64,000 nt of DNA from Pararhodobacter sp. CCB-MM2 (GTDB taxonomy: Bacteria; Pseudomonadota; Alphaproteobacteria; Rhodobacterales; Rhodobacteraceae), in contig NZ_LRRR01000010.1 in assembly GCF_001691415.1 (NCBI RefSeq), positions 1 through 64,000 on the forward strand, written 5' to 3'. A program made the position numbers and the translations under genes. This document shows, in pieces, positions 25,093-32,644 of this stretch (positions are counted from its first letter, which is position 1; each line of letters begins with the position of its first letter). The notes beneath the pieces are model-generated. The model made no database searches. It was not told the DNA's origin and was given only the letters and a program-made list of their open reading frames with translations.

Positions 25093-26469
25093 ATGACCAC
25101 CAAGGATGACGCGCTGGAGGCCCTGTCGGCCCTGCTGGGCGAGCGGCTGAATCGCTCGCAATCGGACCGTGACCTGCACGGTCGTTCCGAAGGGCATTTC
25201 CAGGACATGCCGCCGGATGCCGTGGCTTACCCTGAGACCACCGCCGAAGTGGCCGAGATCGTGAAGATCTGCCGCAGCGCCGGTCTGCCGATCATCGGCT
25301 GGGGCGCGGGCACCTCGCTGGAGGGGCATGCGCTGGCCCCGCGCGGCGGTGTCACGGTCGATTTCCAGCGCATGGCCGCGGTGCTGGAGGTGGTGCCGGA
25401 GGATATGGTGGTCGCCGTCCAGCCCGGCGTCACGCGCGAGGCGCTCAACACCGAATTGCGCGCGACCGGGTTGTTTTTCCCGATCGACCCGGGCGCGAAT
25501 GCCTCGCTGGGGGGCATGGCTTCGACCCGGGCCTCGGGGACCACGGCGGTGCGTTACGGGACGATGAAGGCCAATGTGCTGGGGCTGGAGGTGGTGTTGC
25601 CCGATGGCCGGATCATCCGCACCGGCACGCGCGCGCCGAAAAGCTCGACGGGTTACGACCTGACGGCACTCTTCGTGGGCTCGGAAGGGACCTTGGGCCT
25701 GATCACCGAGCTCACGCTGAAGCTGCATGGTCAGCCCGAGGCCGTGCGCGCCGCGGTCTGTGCCTTCGACACCTTTCAGGGCGCGGTGGATACGGTGATC
25801 GCGACCATCCAGTCCGGCATCCCCATGGCCCGGATCGAATTCGTCGATGCGGCCTCGGCGGCGGGCTTCAACAAGGCGGCGGGCACCGATTGGCCCGATG
25901 CGCCGCATCTGATGCTGGAGTTCCACGGCACCGAGGCGGGCGTGGCCGAGCAGATGGAGCGCTTCGCCGAACTGGCCGAGGATTTCGGCGGCCAAGGCTT
26001 CCGCTGGGCCGAGAAAGCTGAGGACCGCAACGCCCTCTGGGCAATGCGCCACAATGCCTACCGGACGATCTTGCAGGCGCATCCCGGCTCGGACCCGATC
26101 ACCACCGACATCTGCGTGCCGATCTCGCGTCTGGCGGAAGCTGTCGAGGAAACCGCGGCTGAGATCGCCGCCTCGGGGATCCCGGGCCCGATCGTCGGCC
26201 ATGTCGGCGACGGCAATTTCCACGCGCTGCTGCTGCCGCAGTTGGGGGACGCCGCGCAAAAGGAGATCGCCCTGCGCCTGTCCGCCAATATGGCCGAGCG
26301 CGCTTTGCGTCTGGGCGGCACCGTCAGCGGCGAACATGGCATCGGCATGGGCAAGACCAAATACATGCGGGCCGAGCACGGCGACGCCTGGGACGTGATG
26401 GGCGCGATCAAGGCCGCCATCGACCCCGACGGCCTGATGAACCCCGGCAAGCTCTTGCCCGGCAACTGA
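25093..26469 (+). CDS. FAD-linked D-lactate-type dehydrogenase
   Basis: This 458-residue flavoprotein has an N-terminal FAD-binding PCMH domain (AYPETTAEVAEIVKICRSAG and GWGAGTSLEGHALA, plus PGANASLGGMASTRASGT). The C-terminal FAD-linked oxidase domain has GHVGDGNFHALLLP and SGEHGIGMGKTKYM. These mark the D-lactate dehydrogenase (cytochrome) / glycolate oxidase GlcD group. As a single polypeptide without glcE/glcF neighbours, D-lactate dehydrogenase is most likely, though 2-hydroxyglutarate dehydrogenase is possible. GGGAGG precedes the start. Confidence 0.88.
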   Translation: MTTKDDALEALSALLGERLNRSQSDRDLHGRSEGHFQDMPPDAVAYPETTAEVAEIVKICRSAGLPIIGWGAGTSLEGHALAPRGGVTVDFQRMAAVLEVVPEDMVVAVQPGVTREALNTELRATGLFFPIDPGANASLGGMASTRASGTTAVRYGTMKANVLGLEVVLPDGRIIRTGTRAPKSSTGYDLTALFVGSEGTLGLITELTLKLHGQPEAVRAAVCAFDTFQGAVDTVIATIQSGIPMARIEFVDAASAAGFNKAAGTDWPDAPHLMLEFHGTEAGVAEQMERFAELAEDFGGQGFRWAEKAEDRNALWAMRHNAYRTILQAHPGSDPITTDICVPISRLAEAVEETAAEIAASGIPGPIVGHVGDGNFHALLLPQLGDAAQKEIALRLSANMAERALRLGGTVSGEHGIGMGKTKYMRAEHGDAWDVMGAIKAAIDPDGLMNPGKLLPGN

Positions 26470-26486
26470 TCACACGAACGCCCCCC

Positions 26487-26638
26487 TCATCTTCGTTCCG
26501 AAAATATCCTCGGGGGTGAGGCCGCAGGCCGAGGGGGCAGACAGCCCCCTCCTTTCGGGCGCCGAGCGAAGCGAGGCGCCCTTGGTCGCGCGAGGCCTGC
26601 GTGCCGGAGGCATGCCGGACGAGGGCGAAACCCCTCCC
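26487..26638 (-). repeat. Dispersed hairpin repeat, family A, copy 5
   Basis: This is a full-length copy read on the minus strand: GGGAGGGGTTTCGCCCTCGTC, CCGGCATGCCTCCGGCACGC, GCGCCTCGCTTCGCTCGGCG, GGGGGCTGTCTGCCCCC, GGCCTGCGGCC and AGGATATTTTCGGAACGAAG. Unlike the other copies it is antisense to both neighbouring genes, so its position cannot be explained by termination of an adjacent transcript alone. It fills most of the 292-base interval. Confidence 0.8.
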
Positions 26639-26761
26639 TGCCGCTGACCCAGCGCACCAAAGCCCCGACAGGACTTCCTGACCCCAAAGGGTTGCGATGA
26701 CCGGCGTCCTCCGGCAGGGTCGGGGCTCATTTTGACGTTTGCGATATTGACGGAGCTTTTC

Positions 26762-27841
26762 ATGCGGGTGTTTTCCCCCCGGCGGCTTTTGCTGCCCGTT
26801 TTCCTGTCTTCTCTCACCCTCTCGGTGCCCCCCGCCCAAGCCGGCAGCTGGTGGGACGACGATAGCAGCACGCTTGGTTCGCTGCTCGAAACCCTGCCTG
26901 AGCGTGCCTTTGGCCCCCGCGCCGAAATCGGCTACGGCGACCTCGCGGCGGCCGAAGGTCAGCAACAAGCCGGTGAGCCGGCGTCGGGTCTGGTCAGCCG
27001 CGTGTTGCTGACGGCCGTCGGCCCGACTCCGGGCGCGCAGGCCTTGGTTGCCGATCCGGACAGCACCGCGGCGCAGGGGTTTGCCCGTGACGCCATCACC
27101 CAGCTGGTGACCTTTGGCCGGGGACGCAATGAGGGGGTGATCCAACTGGATGACGAGGCGACGGCCGCCTTGCCCGGCTTCCTCGCCGATCACGGCTATC
27201 ACTCGCTGGCCGACGGTGTCTGGGGCGGCGGCTCGGCTATCGTCGACGCCTCGGCGCTCTGGAGCGGGCCCTTCCCGCGGGACGTGGCGCTGCGGCTGAG
27301 GGGCAGCGACCTCCACTACGCGGCGATGTCGCAGGCCGAGGCGCTGATGGCCGACAGTGACGGGGCCTTGGCCGGGCAGGAAGCCCTCGCCCCTCTGGTC
27401 GAGACGATCGACAGCATGGATGAACACGGCACCGCAGGCGATCTGATCGCAGCACTGCTTTACCCGGCTGCACCCGTGTCCGAGACCGCGCTGCCATGGC
27501 GCGCGCTGGCCTTGGCCGATTTCGCCGAGGGGGACACGGCCACCGGCCTGTTGCTGGCGACGCTCGACTGGCCGGTCGAAGGCTATGCCTCGCCGGTCGC
27601 ACTGGGCGCCGAACTGACCCGGCTGTGGCGCGAGGCGCCGGTGCCGGGGGCCGCAAGCCTGCTCGACGCGCTTGATGGCGCGGGATCGCTCAGCGTCTCG
27701 GTGCTGGACGACGGTCTGGCGCTGCTTCAGGTTGAGGTCTCGCTTCCGGCGCGGCTGGGGCGGAACGGCTTCAGCGTCAATCCGGCGATGGATATCTGGC
27801 AACAGGCGCTGATCTTCGGCGAGCTGCCGATCCTGCCGTAA
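26762..27841 (+). CDS. Exported protein of unknown function
   Basis: This 359-residue protein has a clear Sec signal (MRVFSPRRLLLPVFLSSLTL with a PAQA-GS cleavage site near residue 28) and no later membrane helix. The mature part is acidic and Ala/Leu-rich with short helical segments resembling solenoid or TPR-like repeats, but no motif that I recognise. It is probably periplasmic. GGAG precedes the ATG. It is convergent with xerD, 21 bases apart. I do not recognise the family. Confidence 0.8.
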   Translation: MRVFSPRRLLLPVFLSSLTLSVPPAQAGSWWDDDSSTLGSLLETLPERAFGPRAEIGYGDLAAAEGQQQAGEPASGLVSRVLLTAVGPTPGAQALVADPDSTAAQGFARDAITQLVTFGRGRNEGVIQLDDEATAALPGFLADHGYHSLADGVWGGGSAIVDASALWSGPFPRDVALRLRGSDLHYAAMSQAEALMADSDGALAGQEALAPLVETIDSMDEHGTAGDLIAALLYPAAPVSETALPWRALALADFAEGDTATGLLLATLDWPVEGYASPVALGAELTRLWREAPVPGAASLLDALDGAGSLSVSVLDDGLALLQVEVSLPARLGRNGFSVNPAMDIWQQALIFGELPILP

Positions 27842-27862
27842 GCCTCGCACGGAACGCGGCGG

Positions 27863-28816
27863 TCAGTCCGCCTCGTCCTTGCGCGGTTGCGCCAGCGGGT
27901 GGTGGTCCATGACCAGCGCCCGCAATTTTTCATCGAGAACATGGGTGTAGATCTCGGTCGTGCCCAGATCGGCATGGCCCAGCAGGGTCTGGATCACCCG
28001 CAGATCGGCGCCGCCGGCCAGAAGATGCGTCGCGAAGGCGTGGCGCAGCACATGCGGGCTGACCCGCGCAGGGTCGAGGCCCGCCTCCAGCGCGATCTGC
28101 TTCACCAAAGCGTGGAACCGCACGCGGCTCAGATGCCCCTCGGCACCCCGCGCCGGAAACAGGAAGCGCGAGGGGGGATGGCCCTGCTGACGGGCCAGAT
28201 CCTCGGCGGCGTCGCGGTGGGACAGCCAGATCGCCACCGCGGCGCGAGCGGGATCGGATAGCGGGACCATCCGGTCCTTGCCGCCCTTGCCGCGCACCAT
28301 CAACATCTCCGGCGCGCCGCGCAGGGCGGCATGGGGCAGCGAAACCAGCTCGGTCACCCGCAGCCCGCTGGCATAGAGCAGCTCGAACAGGCAGGCATTG
28401 CGCGCGCGGGTCGCAGCATCAGGGCCGTGGTCGCGGGCGGCATCGAGCAGCCGGATCACCTCGTCCTCGGTCAGTGTTCCGGGAAGGCGCTGGCTGCGAC
28501 CGGGGCCATCGATGCGCAGGGTCGGGTTGTCGCCGCGCCAACCCTCGTCATAGGCGAAGCGGAAGAACTGCTTCAACGCGGACAGCCGCCGGGCGCGGGT
28601 CGCGCGGGACAGCCCTTCGGCATCGAGCGAGACAAGATACCCTTCGATATCGTCGCGCTCGGCTGCCGGCAGGCCGGGGCCGTTGTCCTGCAGCCAATCG
28701 GCGGCATGGGACAGGTCGCGCCCATAGGCCAGCAGCGTGTTACGCGCGGCGCCATTCTCGGCGGCGATGGCTTCGAGGAAGGTGGAAATCTGGCGCTGCG
28801 CCTCAAGGTCAGGCAT
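27863..28816 (-). CDS. xerD: Site-specific tyrosine recombinase XerD
   Basis: This 317-residue tyrosine recombinase resolves chromosome dimers at dif together with XerC. An N-terminal SAM-like domain (about 5-95) is followed by the catalytic residues: Arg in YASGLRVTELVSL, Lys in VRGKGGKDRMV, HxxR in PHVLRHAFATHLL, His in LLGHADLGTTEIYTH and the Tyr nucleophile in that last segment. The length and position beside aroK match chromosomal XerD rather than a phage integrase. Its start overlaps the stop of the upstream gene (ATGA), so it is the last gene of a three-gene operon. Confidence 0.93.
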   Translation of the reverse strand: MPDLEAQRQISTFLEAIAAENGAARNTLLAYGRDLSHAADWLQDNGPGLPAAERDDIEGYLVSLDAEGLSRATRARRLSALKQFFRFAYDEGWRGDNPTLRIDGPGRSQRLPGTLTEDEVIRLLDAARDHGPDAATRARNACLFELLYASGLRVTELVSLPHAALRGAPEMLMVRGKGGKDRMVPLSDPARAAVAIWLSHRDAAEDLARQQGHPPSRFLFPARGAEGHLSRVRFHALVKQIALEAGLDPARVSPHVLRHAFATHLLAGGADLRVIQTLLGHADLGTTEIYTHVLDEKLRALVMDHHPLAQPRKDEAD

Positions 28817-30408
28817 CAGCCGTTCCGTTCGAGCAGCAGGCTCTCCAGCGCCATGCGGCGGGCCACGTCCTCCAGCCCCAAGGCGCGCAAGGCCGTGAGC
28901 CCCTCGGCCATGGTGCGCGGATCGCCGGGGCCACCTAGCTGGTTCAGGAGGCGCAGGATTTCCTCGCCCAGACGCCCTTCGGACAGGCGCTCGGCCATGC
29001 CTTCGGGCAGGGGGCCTTCCGGGCCGAACGCCAGCGCAACCGCGCGCGCCAGCTCACCGGGCATCGAGCCGCGCAGCTCGCCGGGATCCATGCCACGGGC
29101 GATGGCGGCGAGGAACCGCGCGTCCGAACTGGCGCTGTCCATCTCAAGACCCAGCGCGATCGTCTCGTAATCGCTGGACAAAAGCCCCATGCGGAAGGCG
29201 ATGGCATCAGCCTCGCCGGTCAGGGGCAGGTGCTGCAACGGCTGGGCAAAGAGCTCGGCCATCGGCACTTCCAGCTCGCCTGCCTGAATGAGCGGCCAAG
29301 CCTCCAGCAAGGCTGCCGTCACGCGGGCCGTGTCTTCCGAGGCAATGGCCGCGTCCAAGGCCTGAATGGCACTGACGCGTTCCCAAATCCCGCCCGAGGC
29401 CGCTGCGCGGCGCTCGGTATAGAGGCCCAGCAGGCGGTTGGGGGTGACGGCGCCGACACGGGTCAGACGCTCGGCCGCTTCGATCTGGCTGCGCCAGCCG
29501 TTGAGACCGCGCAGGTCGGAATGGGCATAGGCGACCGGCATCCCCAGCGAGGCCTCGGCATCGCCCGTGGCTTCGCGCAGGCGCCAGACCAGCGGGCTGG
29601 GCACGCCGGGCGGCGGCGGCAGCAGGGTGGGCGAGAGGGGCAGAACCTCATCGTCATGCAGGAACTTATGCATGAGATCCGCCAGATAGGGCTGCATCCG
29701 ACCCGCCTGCGTGGCCTCATCCAGCAGGGCGGCCGCCTGTTCCCATTCCCCGGCGCGGGCGAGGCAGAAGATCATCGCGGCGTCGTCGCCAATCGGCGGC
29801 TCCGGCGTGAGGATGGCCGGGCAGGTTCGGTCCTCATCCCCCAGAAGCAGGCCGATGTCGAAGCGCCGCAGCCGGAGCACCGGCTGGTCCGAGCCGAGCG
29901 TATCCAGCAGGACCGCCGCTTGGTCGAGCGCGCCGAAATCGATCAGCTTGTCGATCCGGGCAAGCAGGTAGTCCGGCGCCTCGTTCGGCGTGGTGCCGGG
30001 CAGGGGCGCGTTGAACTCGGCCAGCAACAGGCGGTGCGACAGGTCGCGCAGCGCCGGCAGCATGTCGGCGGGCAGGGTGGCGATCAGCTCGGACAGGCGG
30101 GCGGCCGGGGTCGGGCCCCACAGCGTCGCAGGCAGGCCCACGCGCGCGGCAGGGAACAGGCCCACGGCCTCGGGGCGCAGGGCATCGAGCGCGCGGACCG
30201 AGATCTCGGTCGGGGTGCCGGCGCCCGCGGCGGGGGGCGTGACCGGATAGGCGCCGGGCAGCGGGCGGTCGGGGTTGTCGCGCAGCCAGTCGATGGCAGA
30301 CAGCGGGCCGGGCGCTGCGGCTTCGGCGGGTTGCTGGGCCAGCACCGGTCCGGGCAGGACCAGCGCGAGGATCAACAGTGATTCGCGGAAGGCGCGCTGT
30401 GTGGCCAT
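28816..30408 (-). CDS. Large exported protein of unknown function, co-transcribed with xerD
   Basis: This 530-residue protein has a Sec signal (ESLLILALVLPGPVLAQQ, cleavage near residue 25). The mature chain is Ala/Leu/Pro-rich and mainly helical, likely a solenoid, with one conserved-looking Cys pair (TCPAILTPEP and FCLARAG). No catalytic motif is seen. Its stop overlaps the xerD start, and a 54-residue membrane protein precedes it by five bases, so all three are translated together. Function unknown; similar proteins beside xerD in relatives often carry uninformative names. Confidence 0.85.
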   Translation of the reverse strand: MATQRAFRESLLILALVLPGPVLAQQPAEAAAPGPLSAIDWLRDNPDRPLPGAYPVTPPAAGAGTPTEISVRALDALRPEAVGLFPAARVGLPATLWGPTPAARLSELIATLPADMLPALRDLSHRLLLAEFNAPLPGTTPNEAPDYLLARIDKLIDFGALDQAAVLLDTLGSDQPVLRLRRFDIGLLLGDEDRTCPAILTPEPPIGDDAAMIFCLARAGEWEQAAALLDEATQAGRMQPYLADLMHKFLHDDEVLPLSPTLLPPPPGVPSPLVWRLREATGDAEASLGMPVAYAHSDLRGLNGWRSQIEAAERLTRVGAVTPNRLLGLYTERRAAASGGIWERVSAIQALDAAIASEDTARVTAALLEAWPLIQAGELEVPMAELFAQPLQHLPLTGEADAIAFRMGLLSSDYETIALGLEMDSASSDARFLAAIARGMDPGELRGSMPGELARAVALAFGPEGPLPEGMAERLSEGRLGEEILRLLNQLGGPGDPRTMAEGLTALRALGLEDVARRMALESLLLERNG

Positions 30409-30413
30409 GGCAA

Positions 30414-30578
30414 TCAGCCGAGCTGCAGGTCGACGGGAAGGCTGCGAGGCTCAGGCGCGCGGCCCAGATCGCCGAAATAGGCGAAGGCCACAAAGCCCAC
30501 GCCGCCCACCAGAACCAGGATCAGCACCAGCCGGAACAGGTAGCCAAAAAATCCGGGGCCATCGTTGTATCGGGGCAT
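30414..30578 (-). CDS. 54-residue single-span membrane protein, first gene of the xerD operon
   Basis: The protein begins MPRYNDGPGFFGYLFR, has one strong transmembrane helix (about residues 14-36, rich in Leu/Val/Gly) and ends LPVDLQLG. CGAGGA lies 13-18 bases before the ATG. The stop is five bases before the start of the 530-residue exported protein. Length, composition and tight spacing support a real small gene that length filters would miss. Function unknown. Confidence 0.75.
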   Translation of the reverse strand: MPRYNDGPGFFGYLFRLVLILVLVGGVGFVAFAYFGDLGRAPEPRSLPVDLQLG

Positions 30579-30753
30579 AGGGGGCTCGGTCCTCGTTGTT
30601 GTGTCATCGCCGGTCCGCGGGTCGTGACGGGCGTTCGCGGCGATTTATAACTGGAACTTGGCGCGAGTTCACGCCATTCAGGGGCGCGTGGCGAAAAATC
30701 GCCTTCTTGTGAACTGAGGCGATCTGCGAGGGGAGGCCGGCGAGGTTTTGCCG

Positions 30754-31305
30754 ATGGAGCCAAGGCTGAAAAAGACCGTGGTCATGGTCGGCATGATGGG
30801 CGCCGGCAAGTCCGCCGTCGGCAAGGAGCTGGCGGTGAAGCTGGGTGTGCCGTTCCTCGATTCGGATGCCGAGATCGAACGCGCGGCCAATGCCTCGATC
30901 GCCGAGATTTTCGCGCGGGACGGCGAGGCCTTTTTCCGCGAGAAGGAAGCGCAGGTCATCGCCCGTCTGATCGATGGCGAGCCCTGTGTGCTGTCGGTGG
31001 GCGGCGGCGCATTCCTGAGCGAGCGGACGCAGCGCCGCATCACTGCCTCGGGCGTGTCGGTCTGGCTGAAGGCCGACCTCGACACGCTGTGGCAGCGGGT
31101 GAAGCGCAAGGACACCCGGCCGCTTCTGAAGACGCCGAACCCTTACCAGACGCTGGCCGACCTGATGGCCGCGCGCGAGCCTGCCTATGCGCAGGCCGAT
31201 CTGATCGTGGCCACCGAGGCCGATTATCCCATTGAAACCACGGCGGATAAGGTGATCGAGGCGCTGGCGAAGCGGCCCGATGTGCTGGATGTCGCCGACG
31301 CCTGA
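30754..31305 (+). CDS. aroK: Shikimate kinase
   Basis: This 183-residue kinase phosphorylates shikimate at the 3-hydroxyl with ATP. The P-loop GMMGAGKS is at residues 13-20, the shikimate-binding Asp in DSDAEIE and the GGGAFLSE motif follow, and the lid Arg is in KRKDTRPLL. ATG at 30754 is favoured over an upstream TTG, which is too close to the GAGG. aroB follows after ten bases. It is divergent from the xerD operon; the interval contains an inverted AGTTCAC/GTGAACT pair of unknown meaning. Confidence 0.96.
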   Translation: MEPRLKKTVVMVGMMGAGKSAVGKELAVKLGVPFLDSDAEIERAANASIAEIFARDGEAFFREKEAQVIARLIDGEPCVLSVGGGAFLSERTQRRITASGVSVWLKADLDTLWQRVKRKDTRPLLKTPNPYQTLADLMAAREPAYAQADLIVATEADYPIETTADKVIEALAKRPDVLDVADA

Positions 31306-31315
31306 GGCCTGCCCC

Positions 31316-32440
31316 ATGAGTGACGCTCTCCCTGCCATCGACGACGTTCGCGTGAACCTGGGCGAGCGCTCGTATACCGTGCGGGTCGGCTGCGGGCTGA
31401 TTGACCGCGCCGGGGCCGAGATCGCGCCGCTCTTGCGCCGCAAGCGGGTGGCGGTGGTGACCGAGGAGACGGTGGCCTGGGCGCAGCTGGAGCGGTTGCG
31501 GACGGGGCTCGCGGCCGAAGGGATCGCGCTGGAGGCGCTGATCCTTCCGCCGGGCGAGAGCACCAAGGGTTGGGTTCAGTTCGAGCGGACGGTGGAATGG
31601 CTGCTGGCCCAGCGGGTCGAACGCGGGGATATCGTCGTGGCCTTGGGCGGCGGCGTGATCGGCGACCTCGTGGGCTTCGCGGCGGCAGTGCTGCGCCGGG
31701 GCGTGCGTTTCGTGCAGATCCCGACCTCGCTGTTGGCGCAGGTGGACAGCTCGGTCGGGGGCAAGACCGGCATCAACTCGCCTTTGGGCAAGAACCTGAT
31801 CGGGGCGTTCCATCAGCCCTCGCTGGTGCTGGCGGATATCGACGCGCTGGACACGCTGAAGGGGCGCGACTTCCTCGCCGGTTATGGTGAGGTGGTGAAA
31901 TACGGGCTGCTGGGCGATGCGGCGTTCTTCGACTGGCTTGAGGTGAATGCCCCGGCGATGGCGGCGGGCGACAAGGCCCTGCGGCAGGAGGCGGTGCGGC
32001 ATTCGGTGCGGATGAAGGCCGATATCGTCGAGCGCGACGAGACCGAGCAAGGGGACCGCGCGCTTTTGAACCTCGGCCATACCTTCGGGCATGCGCTGGA
32101 GGCGGCGACGGGCTTCTCGGACCGGCTTCTGCATGGGGAAGGCGTGGCGATCGGTTGCCTGCTGGCGTTCGATCTGTCGGCGCGGCTGGGGCTGTGCTCG
32201 CAGGAGGCGCCCGAGCGCGTGGCCGAGCATCTGGCGCGGATGGGGATGAAGCGGAAGCTGTCGGATATTCCGGGCGAGCTGCCGGGGCGCGAGGCGCTGA
32301 TCGAGCTGATGGCGCAGGACAAGAAGGTGGTCGACGGGACCATGCGCTTCATTCTGGCGCGCGGGATCGGCGAGAGCTTCGCGACCTCGGACGTCCCGCG
32401 CGAGGCCTTGGCCAGACTTCTGGACGACGCGCTGGCGTAA
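31316..32440 (+). CDS. aroB: 3-dehydroquinate synthase
   Basis: This 374-residue NAD- and zinc-dependent enzyme makes 3-dehydroquinate from DAHP. It has the nucleotide-binding GGGVIGDLVGFAAA, the QVDSSVGGKTGIN substrate segment, and metal ligands in GYGEVVKYG, LNLGHTFGHALEA and LLHGEGVAIG. It forms an operon with aroK. A family B repeat follows immediately. Confidence 0.97.
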   Translation: MSDALPAIDDVRVNLGERSYTVRVGCGLIDRAGAEIAPLLRRKRVAVVTEETVAWAQLERLRTGLAAEGIALEALILPPGESTKGWVQFERTVEWLLAQRVERGDIVVALGGGVIGDLVGFAAAVLRRGVRFVQIPTSLLAQVDSSVGGKTGINSPLGKNLIGAFHQPSLVLADIDALDTLKGRDFLAGYGEVVKYGLLGDAAFFDWLEVNAPAMAAGDKALRQEAVRHSVRMKADIVERDETEQGDRALLNLGHTFGHALEAATGFSDRLLHGEGVAIGCLLAFDLSARLGLCSQEAPERVAEHLARMGMKRKLSDIPGELPGREALIELMAQDKKVVDGTMRFILARGIGESFATSDVPREALARLLDDALA

Positions 32441-32450
32441 CGGTCGCGAC

Positions 32451-32513
32451 GGTGGGTTGAAAACCCACCCTACGGGGCTGCGCGGGACGGGTAGGGTGGG
32501 ATTTCATCCCACC
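32451..32513. repeat. Family B paired palindromes (compact form)
   Basis: Two inverted units, GGTGGGTTGAAAACCCACC (32451-32469) followed by CTACG, and GTAGGGTGGGATTTCATCCC (32491-32510, stem to 32513), lie head to head 21 bases apart just after aroB. Each unit has an eight-base-pair stem with a three-base GAA/TTC loop, and the two units are also complementary to each other. It could act as a terminator or RNA-stabilising structure. Confidence 0.75.
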
Positions 32514-32565
32514 GTTGCGCCAAACTGCCTGTGAATTGGGCAAACCGGACGCTCCTCGCCGATTT

Positions 32566-32593
32566 CAAAATTTTACCCGTTGATAAAATTTTG
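32566..32593. promoter_or_regulatory. AT-rich palindrome upstream of preT
   Basis: CAAAATTTTA (32566-32575) and TAAAATTTTG (32584-32593) are exact inverted repeats around CCCGTTGA, 51 bases before the preT start. Such an A/T island is striking in this GC-rich sequence. It may be an operator for a regulator encoded elsewhere, or it may overlap promoter elements. Confidence 0.6.
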
Positions 32594-32644
32594 ATCCGTG
32601 GCAAGCTGGTGAAAAAAGAACACCAGCCAACCCGGAGGTAGCCC

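Noticed and set aside
27863..28816. Tyrosine recombinase as phage or island integrase
   Set aside because: Length, motif spacing and linkage to aroK fit housekeeping XerD; no attachment site or mobile genes nearby.
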